Below, piece by piece: positions 17,468 through 25,242 of a stretch of 64,000 bases of DNA. The position numbers were made by a program, and so were the translations under genes. The stretch is taken from positions 124,001 to 188,000 of the forward strand of contig NZ_VOHQ01000010.1 in assembly GCF_009192765.1 (NCBI RefSeq), written 5' to 3'. Source of the stretch: Agriterribacter humi. Its GTDB lineage: Bacteria > Bacteroidota > Bacteroidia > Chitinophagales > Chitinophagaceae. Below the pieces are notes generated by a model. It did no database searches. It had not been told where the DNA came from and saw only the letters and a program-made list of their open reading frames with translations. The stretch's first letter is position 1. Every line of letters begins with the position of its first letter.

Positions 17468-20140
17468 ATGAGAAATCTATTATTACGCTCACTGGCATTT
17501 ATCGTTTTATGCAATACCTTTTGTTACACTGCCACAGCCCAGCAATTGGATGGATACCGGTATAATCCTTCTTTTCAGCCTCAACAGCATACCGTTGTAA
17601 ACAAAATACAATTCAATGGCTATACCAATCACTGGCGGGATGATTATAAAAAATGGGTGCGTTACGGCAACCTGTTCAAAATGAGCGTGCCGGATGTATC
17701 ATCCACCATTATTCAAAGCAAGATTGATATAGCCGAAGAGTTGCATGTACCCGGGTTGTGGATGCAGGAAGGGTTTATGCATGCCCTGCTCGCTTCCAGT
17801 TACACTACGCTTGAAAATCCTTCCGCCACACAGGCCGACCAGGCGATGGCACAGGGCAATGTGCTGATTTTTACAGACTCGGTGTATGATGTAGCTGATC
17901 AATTCCATAAGATTCCTGCACAGGATACCATATGGGGTGAAAAACTAAAGAGCCACCAGTATAAAGCAAAAGACTTTGAAAAGATCAATGCTTATTATCT
18001 TGAAAAAGACAACAGGAAAGTATTTGTTGTTGCCGGCCAAAACAAAACCTCAACCAAACGCTTAAAAGAACTTATAGCCAATACTGTTAGCATCGTACAG
18101 CAATACGATCTGCACAAGGGATGGTTTGGTGCTGAAACCTTATTAAAAAGCGTAACCTGTACGCCCGGTCATCCGTTAGAAGTGATAGGAAAAGGGATGA
18201 ATGAGGGCAACGACTGGTTTGTGTTTGATGGTTATATGGATTTTTTGATGAAAGATGAACTGGAAGGGTGGATCAAAAAGGCGAACATTCCCGTGGTGGC
18301 CGATGTTGGCTTTTCGCCTATATACGGATGCAGCGATTACCGCGGTTTACAGGTCCAGGATATGGGCGGCAAAGAAGCATGGATCAAATATGCACAACAA
18401 AAAGGCGGCTATGTTTTTCGCCCGGTATATGCACCGCAAAGCGATGCCTGGCATTATGATGGCTATATAGCCAGTGCAGGAAACAAAGAGCAAATTGACA
18501 ATGAAAACGTTCCTTTTATTTCTACCACGGGGCCGCTGATCGGCGATGCACTATCCAGTATGGTATTATTCGTAAAAAAAGGGGAAGCCTTTACCAAAGA
18601 AAAAATGTGGGAAGCCATTTTGCAAAGGCGGGCGGTAGCTGTGCTGGATGAAGGTAAGATGATGGGACCAGCCCGCTTCAGAAATGCATTGCAAATGCTT
18701 TTATTAGACCGCGTTTTCACTGAAGACTATTTTGGCGACCGGATTGATCTGCAGGCTAACACCGAAGGATATACGTTGCAGGTAACGGTTTCCAACAACT
18801 ATGATCATTCCGTATCGGGCATGCTTAACATTCAGCTTCCTCCGGAAATTACCGGGGATGAACCGATGATGGCTTCAGCCATCGCCTTGCCGGCGAACAG
18901 CACAAAAACCATTACACTTAAAATACGGCCCACTGCAGCGGGCATGGACAAAACCAATCCCATTGCCATAGCTTATAAATGGAACAATAAAACAAAACGT
19001 ACGCTGGCGATACTGGATCTGCCGCCGGCCATTTCGGTAAACCGCTTGTTGTATGGCCATGCACCTGTAGTTCAATACCCGGTAACGGTTCATAATTTTT
19101 CGGCGGAGGCTTCATTCCCTGTGCAGGTGCAGGTGTTTGAAAAAGGCAAAACCGGCAAAGCCGTTTTTTCCGCTACCCAAAAAATAAACACTGCTCCCGG
19201 AACCTGGCAGGAAATTGTTTTTGACCTGAAACTGGCTTCCGGAGATTATGATGTTAAAACATCCACGTTAAACGTTGCTTATACCAGCCAGTTAGGCGTT
19301 GGGAAAAAAGAGGGACATGCTTATGCATATGAACTTGACCTTAACGCGGATAACGTAAAAGAATACCGCCTCGAAAACGACAGCGTGCAGGTAACGCTCC
19401 TGGCAACAGGCGCCCGGATAATTGAATATATTGTAAAAAGCAGGAAAGACAATGTGCTCTTTAAACTATGGCCCGACAAACCGGAGGATGATAAACGTCC
19501 TTTCAGGAAATATGGTTTTTATCCCTATGGAGGCTTTGAAGATTTTTTGGGGCAGGCCAGCATGGAAACACACCAGGTATATGATGCAAAACTGGTGAAA
19601 AAGGAAGGCGATTATGTGCAGGTGATCATGACGGCGGATTATTTTGGGAACAGGCTACAGAAAACATTTACACTATATAGCAATTCGCCTTTATTAGAAG
19701 TGCGTTTTGCTTTGAACTTCATCAATCCTGAAGCGAATGTAATAGGTCCCCAGCCTATTTTGGAACTTGGTAAAACACATGGAACGGAAGATGTTTTTAT
19801 TGCTCCGGATAAAGACAGCATGCTGCATGTAAGAATGCGTCCGGAAGAATATTTTGGCAGGGTGATCAACTTAAAAGAAGGATGGAATGCCGGGTATGAT
19901 ACCAAAGAAGACATTGGTTTTGTTGGCGCTTATCCTGTTACCCAGCCTTTATTCCTGCACATGTGGATGAACCATCCCAGCAATGGAGAATCGCGTTATT
20001 ATTATACCGAATTTCAGCCCTGGGTGCCCATCATTCAAAAAACAACCATGTATTTTACCTATTATCTCTGGGGCGCCGGCGGCGGATGGGAAGAAAGTGT
20101 AAAAGCATTAAGAAAAAGAAATTTAATTACCGAACGATAA
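17468..20140 (+). CDS. Large secreted protein, likely glycan-related; function unknown
   Basis: An 890-residue protein with a Sec signal peptide (ends TATAQ). I do not recognise a named family. The N-terminal half (to about residue 440) reads as an alpha/beta domain. The middle holds two Ig-like beta-sandwich stretches (near YTLQVTVSNNYDHSVSG and VQYPVTVHNFSAEASFP). The C-terminal third looks like a galactose-mutarotase-like beta-sandwich (RLENDSVQVTLLATGARI), a fold common in polysaccharide lyases and glycosidases. The next gene starts 13 bp downstream and has the same type of beta-sandwich, so they are likely co-transcribed. A role in attack on an extracellular or periplasmic glycan is inference. 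Confidence 0.6.
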   Translation: MRNLLLRSLAFIVLCNTFCYTATAQQLDGYRYNPSFQPQQHTVVNKIQFNGYTNHWRDDYKKWVRYGNLFKMSVPDVSSTIIQSKIDIAEELHVPGLWMQEGFMHALLASSYTTLENPSATQADQAMAQGNVLIFTDSVYDVADQFHKIPAQDTIWGEKLKSHQYKAKDFEKINAYYLEKDNRKVFVVAGQNKTSTKRLKELIANTVSIVQQYDLHKGWFGAETLLKSVTCTPGHPLEVIGKGMNEGNDWFVFDGYMDFLMKDELEGWIKKANIPVVADVGFSPIYGCSDYRGLQVQDMGGKEAWIKYAQQKGGYVFRPVYAPQSDAWHYDGYIASAGNKEQIDNENVPFISTTGPLIGDALSSMVLFVKKGEAFTKEKMWEAILQRRAVAVLDEGKMMGPARFRNALQMLLLDRVFTEDYFGDRIDLQANTEGYTLQVTVSNNYDHSVSGMLNIQLPPEITGDEPMMASAIALPANSTKTITLKIRPTAAGMDKTNPIAIAYKWNNKTKRTLAILDLPPAISVNRLLYGHAPVVQYPVTVHNFSAEASFPVQVQVFEKGKTGKAVFSATQKINTAPGTWQEIVFDLKLASGDYDVKTSTLNVAYTSQLGVGKKEGHAYAYELDLNADNVKEYRLENDSVQVTLLATGARIIEYIVKSRKDNVLFKLWPDKPEDDKRPFRKYGFYPYGGFEDFLGQASMETHQVYDAKLVKKEGDYVQVIMTADYFGNRLQKTFTLYSNSPLLEVRFALNFINPEANVIGPQPILELGKTHGTEDVFIAPDKDSMLHVRMRPEEYFGRVINLKEGWNAGYDTKEDIGFVGAYPVTQPLFLHMWMNHPSNGESRYYYTEFQPWVPIIQKTTMYFTYYLWGAGGGWEESVKALRKRNLITER

Positions 20141-20153
20141 TCATTCAAAACCA

Positions 20154-21959
20154 ATGAAACGTTTACTGCTGAAAATAATATTAACCGTTGCTTTATTGCC
20201 CGGCATATGTACCGTAGCAAATGCGCAGGCCCTGAAGCTTACGAATCTTGAATTAAATTATCCCAATCCCGCTATTCCTTATTATCACATTAAAGCGGAT
20301 ATCAATCTGCCTTCCGCATCTATGATTGAAGTGGAAATGACGGTAAACGGAAAAACTTTGCGGTATACGGATCTTCGGTCCGAACACGATCTGGGTGATC
20401 TTAACCATCCACATCTCACCAACCGTCCTCCATCCGGGTCCGGACTTTCGCAGGACAATGTTTTATACCTGACCCCATCTGTTATTGGTTGGGTAAAGTG
20501 GAATCCCGGCCAGCAATACGATGTGAAGCTAACGGTTCGAATGAAAAAAACTTTGCAGCATGCTAAAAACGATGTATTGCTCACCGTTAGTAAAAAAGTA
20601 ACTGCGCCCTCAGCGGCTGTATATGATACCGCATGGAAAAAATACAAATCGGTGGTGCTGAGTGAAACGGCGGGTATAGACAGGAAAGCTGAGCCGGTAG
20701 AATTGCTCCTCCCCTTTTACCCCGATGAAGTACATGATCTGAAAAGGGAGATCCGCGTGGCTGCTTTTGATCCGCAAACGCACAGCGTTACCGAAGTACC
20801 ATCGCAGGTATATGATATACAGGAATATTTGGTTGAAGATGATCTGGCACCGGGAAAGGATGGCAAGCCTACCCGCGATGTACCCGTATGGATGCCGACC
20901 GTTACGGCAAGGGTAGCTTTTTTAGCCGATGTACCAGCCAGGAACAGCCGCGTATTTTTTGTGTTTTATGATAACAAAGACGCCATGGTGAAAACGTATG
21001 CCACCGATCTGCGGGTGCAGGGAGAAGCGCCCGGTTTGCAAATAGATAATGATTATTTATCGGTTGCATTACATCCCAAATCGGGCCATTTTGACCAGCT
21101 CACCTTAAAAAGCAAGCCGCAATTTCCCTTTTATCACCGCAAAGAAACCAATGGGGCCATTCACTGGAACCCTGAAATATATACCCCGCCCGTACCATGG
21201 ACACATACTTCGGACTGGGATCCGCCGCAGCATGTGCAATCCTTAACCGGGCCCGTTATTGCCTTCAGTGATGTATGGGGAAATTTGCGTGAAATTCCCC
21301 AGGTCGACGCCTCCGTTAGGTATGAATTTTTTCCCGGCAAACCCTATTTCATCAGCACTACCAATTTACGGATCAATGAAACGGTGCAAAGTCTTGCGTT
21401 GCGCAATGCCGAAATTGTTTTTAAACGTGAACTCATTACACATGCCGCCTGGTATGATGTGGTACGCGATTCGGTTATTGAATATGATGTAACCAAAATG
21501 CCCGATCTTACTGATGTAAAAATGCAGGATGATGTGCCATGGATCAGCTTTTATAACAAAGAAACGGGTGTGGGTTTTGCCGGCATACAACTCAATTATT
21601 CCAATGCAGGACTGGAAAACAGGACAAGATTATTAAATCCATTCTTTTACATCACCGGCGGGCCCTGGATTTACTGGGCAAGAGCATTATCATTGAGCTT
21701 TCTGTCATCGAACATGCAGCAAATGATCCCCGTAATGAAGGGTAATTTCTTTACTGAAAGATGGGCGTACCTGCTGTATGAAACAGAAAAAGGCGCCCAA
21801 CCTTATGCACCTGTACTGAGCTGGCAAAAAACGCTTACACATCCCTTGCGCATACAGTTGGTAGAGGAAGTGGATGATCGTGTATCCAAAAGCGTTACTG
21901 AATTGTATATCGAAAAGGGCAAGACCGGCTGGGAAGGAAGAGAAACGGGGAGACATTGA
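20154..21959 (+). CDS. Secreted beta-sandwich protein paired with the 890-residue protein
   Basis: A 601-residue protein with a Sec signal peptide ending VANAQ. The N-terminal 150 residues look like a carbohydrate-binding or Ig-like module. The central and C-terminal part has the galactose-mutarotase-like opening IDNDYLSVALHPKSGHFDQL, comparable to the preceding protein. Trp and Tyr are abundant (TPPVPWTHTSDWDPP), as in sugar-binding proteins. The 13-bp gap from the upstream gene argues for one operon. No catalytic motif was recognised, so lyase, hydrolase or binding roles are all open. Confidence 0.6.
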   Translation: MKRLLLKIILTVALLPGICTVANAQALKLTNLELNYPNPAIPYYHIKADINLPSASMIEVEMTVNGKTLRYTDLRSEHDLGDLNHPHLTNRPPSGSGLSQDNVLYLTPSVIGWVKWNPGQQYDVKLTVRMKKTLQHAKNDVLLTVSKKVTAPSAAVYDTAWKKYKSVVLSETAGIDRKAEPVELLLPFYPDEVHDLKREIRVAAFDPQTHSVTEVPSQVYDIQEYLVEDDLAPGKDGKPTRDVPVWMPTVTARVAFLADVPARNSRVFFVFYDNKDAMVKTYATDLRVQGEAPGLQIDNDYLSVALHPKSGHFDQLTLKSKPQFPFYHRKETNGAIHWNPEIYTPPVPWTHTSDWDPPQHVQSLTGPVIAFSDVWGNLREIPQVDASVRYEFFPGKPYFISTTNLRINETVQSLALRNAEIVFKRELITHAAWYDVVRDSVIEYDVTKMPDLTDVKMQDDVPWISFYNKETGVGFAGIQLNYSNAGLENRTRLLNPFFYITGGPWIYWARALSLSFLSSNMQQMIPVMKGNFFTERWAYLLYETEKGAQPYAPVLSWQKTLTHPLRIQLVEEVDDRVSKSVTELYIEKGKTGWEGRETGRH

Positions 21960-22255
21960 TCAATTTGAAAATTTGAAAATGTGGGAATTTAAAAATGTAG
22001 CAGTTTGCACGCAACAAAAGGAGCGTCAGACCGCGGATGAATGTGAGAAATGTGGAAATGCGAAAAATGTGGAAGATATAATATAAAGCACCAGGAAATC
22101 ACAAAAACAAACCCGTCCTCCGTGTCGGATAAATCTCAAACCCAGCGACCGGCACAGGATATCATCATTCAGCCGTCAGCTATGAATACACTTAACCTGT
22201 GAACTGAAACTTGTAACCTGTAACCTGAAACATCTCCTAATCTTTTACTTTTTTT
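21960..22255. other. Intergenic region with short tandem repeats
   Basis: Just under 300 bp. It contains tandem AATTTGAAAA units near 21961-21985 and a run of AACCTGT-like heptamers at 22191-22232 (AACCTGTG, AACTGAA, AACTTGT, AACCTGT, AACCTGA). No gene is supported. Confidence 0.5.
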
Positions 22256-22972
22256 ATGAAAATATACATATTGTTCCTGCTCCTCTTTTCCTGTCATAAT
22301 ATATTTGGACAGGAATTTGCCCATGGCCCTGATCCCTTGCCGGTGAAACCTTGTACAGATTTTGCAATAACCGGTAAAGGAGAAAATGCTGAATGGCAAA
22401 AAACCAACTGGATAAACCTTCATCAAATAGATGAGGGAAAAAAATATGAAACGAAATATAAAATCCTTTACTCTGTAAAAGGGATATATGTATTGTTCAG
22501 CGGAGAAGACGAAAAAATAACCAGCACATTTGAAAACGATTTCGATAACCTTTTTAATGCCGATGTATTTGAAGTATTCTTTCATCCGGATCCCTCAACA
22601 CCCTTATACTTTGAATACGAGATCAGCCCCCTGAACAAGGAGCTTGTATTGTTAATTCCCAATTTAAAGGGCGGGGCCTACGGCTGGACGCCCTGGCATT
22701 ATAGCGGAGAACGAAAAGTAAAGAAGAACGTGCACTTAGAAGGAGGACAGATGCAACCTGGCGCGGTTATCCGTTCATGGAGCGCAGAATTGTTTTTCCC
22801 CTACTCCCTCCTCAGCCCTTTAAGCAATATTCCGCCTGAAAGCGGCACGATATGGAACGCCAATTTTTGCAGGCTGGATTATGACAGTGGCAGCATGATC
22901 AAATGGTCATGGTCGCCGGTTGAACGGTCTTTTCATGAATTTAAAAAATTTCGTTCTATTCGCTTTGAATAA
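22256..22972 (+). CDS. Secreted CBM9-like carbohydrate-binding protein
   Basis: A 238-residue protein with a Sec signal peptide (ends IFGQ). The body fits the carbohydrate-binding family 9-like (DOMON-related) fold: a start with GENAEWQKTNWI, YSVKGIYVLFSGEDEKI, then NADVFEVFFHPD, YFEYEISPLNKEL, a late WSAELFFPYSLL and final Phe-His-Glu-Phe residues. Such proteins bind glycans outside the cytosol. It is the last plus-strand gene before the tRNA and may belong with the two secreted proteins upstream, although a 296-bp gap separates them. Confidence 0.75.
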   Translation: MKIYILFLLLFSCHNIFGQEFAHGPDPLPVKPCTDFAITGKGENAEWQKTNWINLHQIDEGKKYETKYKILYSVKGIYVLFSGEDEKITSTFENDFDNLFNADVFEVFFHPDPSTPLYFEYEISPLNKELVLLIPNLKGGAYGWTPWHYSGERKVKKNVHLEGGQMQPGAVIRSWSAELFFPYSLLSPLSNIPPESGTIWNANFCRLDYDSGSMIKWSWSPVERSFHEFKKFRSIRFE

Positions 22973-23008
22973 TGCCTATAGGCTATGCTTCAATATTCCA
23001 AAAAGCCT

Positions 23009-23016
23009 TACATTTG
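23009..23016 (+). promoter_or_regulatory. -7 box (TACATTTG) of the tRNA-Leu promoter
   Basis: An exact TAnnTTTG element ends 24 bp before the tRNA. A TTC at 22989-22991 is a weak -33 candidate. The spacing suits transcription starting close to 23022. Confidence 0.55.
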
Positions 23017-23040
23017 CAACCGCTTCAAAAGCAAGCGGAT

Positions 23041-23124
23041 GCCCAGGTGGCGAAACTGGTAGACGCACTACTTTGAGGTGGTAGCGCTGGAAACGGCGTG
23101 CTGGTTCGAATCCAGTCTTGGGCA
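23041..23124 (+). tRNA. tRNA-Leu (anticodon GAG)
   Basis: The acceptor arms GCCCAGG (23041-23047) and CTTGGGC (23117-23123) pair with one G-T pair. A D-arm with GGTAGACGC, an anticodon stem CTACT/GGTAG around the loop TTGAGGT (anticodon 23075-23077), a long class II variable arm and a TTCGAATC T-loop are all present. Discriminator A is at 23124 and CCA is not encoded. The long variable arm and loop place it as leucine. It is directly followed by an intrinsic terminator that lies inside a recombinase remnant. Confidence 0.95.
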
Positions 23125-23127
23125 CAA

Positions 23128-23338
23128 AAGTGGGCAAATCGAAAAATGACTCGGTTTGTCCATTTTTATTTTGGCTGAAACCCTTATCCAGACTGTATAT
23201 TAGCTCAACTGCTTCGTTCAGTCTAGCGGTTCGATATTGGAATCCGTCAAAAACGAGTTTTTCAGGATATATCGAACCAATTATCTCCCGCTTGCCCTTA
23301 TTATCGGCTTTTTCGTATAGCATGTCAATGATATTGGT
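23128..23338 (-). pseudogene. C-terminal remnant of a serine recombinase abutting tRNA-Leu
   Basis: The minus strand encodes about 65 residues that read as the end of a Bacteroidota large serine recombinase: LYEKADNKGKREIIGSIYPE, then KLVFDGFQYRTARLNEAVE and LIYSLDKGFSQNKNGQTESF. No catalytic domain remains. The open frame runs on into the antisense of the tRNA (GFEPARRF...), the usual artefact when an integrase gene ends at a tRNA target site. This points to an old element inserted at the 3' end of the tRNA gene. Confidence 0.7.
23131..23170 (+). terminator. Intrinsic terminator of tRNA-Leu
   Basis: Eleven base pairs (23131-23141 with 23152-23162, two of them G-U) enclose a 10-nt loop, followed by TTTTTATTTT. 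It starts six bases after the tRNA. The same bases on the other strand encode the conserved tail of the recombinase remnant. Confidence 0.8.
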
Positions 23339-23417
23339 TTACGCTTTTATTATCCCTAAAGGAATCGGCAAGAATCTTTACGATTGCGTCCCGGTCATTA
23401 TTTTGGGCTCGTTTCAT
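23325..23417 (-). pseudogene. Truncated GNAT acetyltransferase N-terminus
   Basis: A 30-codon frame begins MKRAQNNDRDAIVKILADSF and continues RDNKSVN before a stop, which resembles the start of a Bacteroidota GNAT family acetyltransferase. It breaks off right where the recombinase remnant begins, in a different frame. The two fragments were probably joined by a deletion. Confidence 0.5.
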
Positions 23418-23481
23418 ATTCTGGCATAGAAAGAAATATAAAATATTGACTACAAGTAATGTACCGGTTTTACCGCTAACT

Positions 23482-23564
23482 GTGGTCTAATAAAACCACG
23501 AAAAGACCTCCCGTTAAGGGTTTTGGCTTAACGGAACTCATATAAGAAAGTTCTTGGAGGCTCT
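23482..23564. repeat. Cluster of nested hairpins, possible structured RNA or element end
   Basis: Four pairings are visible. GTGGT/ACCAC pairs 23482-23486 with 23495-23499. A perfect 8-bp hairpin CCGTTAAG/CTTAACGG lies at 23511-23518 and 23527-23534. GAACT/AGTTC pairs 23534-23538 with 23549-23553. An outer AGACCTCC/GGAGG stem (about 23505-23511 with 23556-23560) encloses the last two as a three-way junction. There is no open frame. It could be a structured transcript, an old mobile element terminus or a chance cluster. Confidence 0.45.
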
Positions 23565-23613
23565 TTAAAAATGGTTTGATAAATTGCCATGGTAGTCTCA
23601 CATAGTGCTTTTT

Positions 23614-23670
23614 GCCACAAATAACGCCAGGTAACAAGAATTAACCCTGCTAATTCGTGTAATTTGTGGC
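23614..23670. repeat. Palindromic repeat with GCCACAAAT/ATTTGTGGC ends
   Basis: Arms GCCACAAAT (23614-23622) and ATTTGTGGC (23662-23670) are perfect inverted copies, extended by flanking T and A runs. The right side AATTCGTGTAATTTGTGGC matches the pattern of the repeats at 8556-8613 and 8774-8826. Confidence 0.65.
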
Positions 23671-23744
23671 AGCAAAAAACGACACTGGGATTCAGCATTC
23701 TATTTTTAGACAGCTTCTTACAGAAAGAAAGGATAACAAAAGCT

Positions 23745-24377
23745 CTAGTTAAATGTATTCATCAGCTTTATCTCATTCCGGTATAAGATGATCTTGCCGT
23801 CATTTTCTAATTGCTTTAACAAACGGGATATTACCACCCTTGATGTAGCCAATTCATCTGCTATAAGGTAATGAGATGCTTTTATAACACTGGAGCCGGT
23901 AAGGCGTTGTTTTTCTTTCAGGTAATGAATGAGGCGTTCGTCTAATTTATGAAAGGCAATACTTTCAATAGATTTTAGCAACTCTAAAAAACGTCCATTA
24001 AAACTACGCATGATGTAGTTTTTCCAGCTTGTATATTTGCATAGCCATTCTTCAAGCTTAATATGCGGTATCGCAAGCAACTCAACATCATCTTCAGCAA
24101 TCGCTCTTACTTCACTTTTTTTTGCTTCCACACAGCAGCTATAGGCCATGGAACAGCTTTCATTGCTGGATAGATAATACAGCAAAATTTCTTTGCCATT
24201 TTCATCCATTCTAAATACTTTGACGGTGCCTTTTATAATCAATGGCATCATACGGATATACTTACCATAATCCATAATAATGTCGCCTTCCTTAAAAAAT
24301 TTATATTCACCAAATTGATGCATTTCCTTTACCAGGGCTGGTTCAAATATTGCATCAAAAGTTGAGGGAGTAGTCAT
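23745..24377 (-). CDS. Crp/Fnr family transcription regulator
   Basis: A 210-residue regulator with a cNMP-binding-type beta-roll (about residues 20-115), a dimer helix and a C-terminal winged helix whose recognition helix lies near 172-190 (ADELATSRVVISRLLKQLEN). It lacks the N-terminal Fnr iron-sulfur cysteines but has Cys75, Cys81, Cys82 (ESCSMAYSCC) and Cys113, which could sense thiol-reactive or persulfide signals. It is the last gene of the minus-strand island and has its own leader. Palindromes at three promoters in the island (31031, 32858, 35813) are the natural candidates for its operators. That link is inference. Confidence 0.85.
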   Translation of the reverse strand: MTTPSTFDAIFEPALVKEMHQFGEYKFFKEGDIIMDYGKYIRMMPLIIKGTVKVFRMDENGKEILLYYLSSNESCSMAYSCCVEAKKSEVRAIAEDDVELLAIPHIKLEEWLCKYTSWKNYIMRSFNGRFLELLKSIESIAFHKLDERLIHYLKEKQRLTGSSVIKASHYLIADELATSRVVISRLLKQLENDGKIILYRNEIKLMNTFN

Positions 24378-24707
24378 GATTTTTAAAAACGGTAATTAAA
24401 AATATAATTTGGCCGCACGATATAAACCTTACTAAAATAGACTTATTGATATTGTAAGTTTAGTTATAAGTAAGGATTTACTACCATTCAAAGCGCTGTA
24501 CCAACCCGTTCAAGGGTATTTGTAAAGATACGCCATATATCGGCGTTAACTGGAATGTTAGCCAAGCTTTATATATCACCTGAAAAATGATTTCTCCCGT
24601 GAAGTTGTACCATAGGAGCCCGATGATGCGCTCAGCAAAATTTCAAATCCGGAAAGCAACCTCCCGTGTTAACTGTTTAGCTTATCAAACATTAAATAGT
24701 TTATATG
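24378..24707. other. Leader of the Crp/Fnr gene with nested inverted repeats
   Basis: No gene is supported. CTTACT (24428-24433) and AGTAAG (24469-24474) form an inverted repeat. Inside it, GTAAGTTTAGTTAT (24454-24467) matches the GTAAC-N4-GTTAC operator at 8 of 10 arm positions, so weak autoregulation is possible. No clean TAnnTTTG box lies at the 22-bp spacing used by the other three promoters. Confidence 0.4.
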
Positions 24708-24905
24708 CTAACAAGACTTCCCTTTTTCTACACCCGCTGCGTCCAGTATCTTTTCCAGCGGGCAAAACTTTGTAAAAGAAGACTGTAATAAATTAACCCC
24801 AACAAATACACCCAGCCAAAGCCATTTGATACTTACATACATGGCAAGTGCAATACTCACTAAAACAATAGTGCCTGCAACAGCACGAACAATTCTTTCT
24901 CTCAT
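24708..24905 (-). CDS. DUF2892 (YgaP transmembrane-like) small membrane protein
   Basis: A 65-residue protein of two transmembrane helices with the family hallmark LLQSSFTKFCPLEKIL, which in YgaP follows a rhodanese domain. Here the rhodanese is separate (31461-31772). These membrane segments are known from sulfur-transfer proteins. It is the last gene of the RND operon, 18 bp after the preceding gene. A role in membrane-linked handling of sulfane sulfur is inferred from the family. Confidence 0.75.
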   Translation of the reverse strand: MRERIVRAVAGTIVLVSIALAMYVSIKWLWLGVFVGVNLLQSSFTKFCPLEKILDAAGVEKGKSC

Positions 24906-24923
24906 GATTATTAAAATTTAAGT

Positions 24924-25232
24924 TTAGTAATTTGATTTTTCTACGGGTACAATAAATGCCCTGACCGGAAAATTGATTTCACTTTGCTCATTGTATTTTT
25001 TGATCAGCTCAATTCCGTTCTCTGCATTTTCATTGGCAGTGAAACTGAACATCATCATAGAATCAAATTTTTCTTTGCCGGCAGCAAACCATTCTTCCAA
25101 AAGATCAGGTGACTGGCTATCTTTGAATCCAATTACATCTGTTGCGCTGAAGACATGAATATTAGCCTCTTTGAATATTTTAGTAACATCATCCTGGTAT
25201 TCTTTTAAACAGGTTACAATGAAAAGTTTCAT
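24924..25232 (-). CDS. Small alpha/beta protein co-encoded with an RND pump
   Basis: A 102-residue soluble protein beginning MKLFIVTCLKEYQDDVTKIF, with alternating strand and helix predictions resembling a ferredoxin-like or PII-like fold. I do not recognise a named family. It lies 10 bp downstream of the RND permease and 18 bp upstream of the DUF2892 gene, so it is part of the same operon. A regulatory or sensing role for the pump is conceivable but unsupported. Confidence 0.6.
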   Translation of the reverse strand: MKLFIVTCLKEYQDDVTKIFKEANIHVFSATDVIGFKDSQSPDLLEEWFAAGKEKFDSMMMFSFTANENAENGIELIKKYNEQSEINFPVRAFIVPVEKSNY

Positions 25233-25242
25233 AACTATAGAT

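Noticed and set aside
22976-23323. A complete 115-residue protein on the minus strand across tRNA-Leu
   Set aside because: Only the first 65 or so residues resemble a recombinase tail; the rest is antisense tRNA, so it is treated as a pseudogene remnant.
23511-23534. Integron attC site
   Set aside because: CTTAAC and GTTAAG occur, but in the wrong inside-out order, and no integron integrase or cassette array is present.
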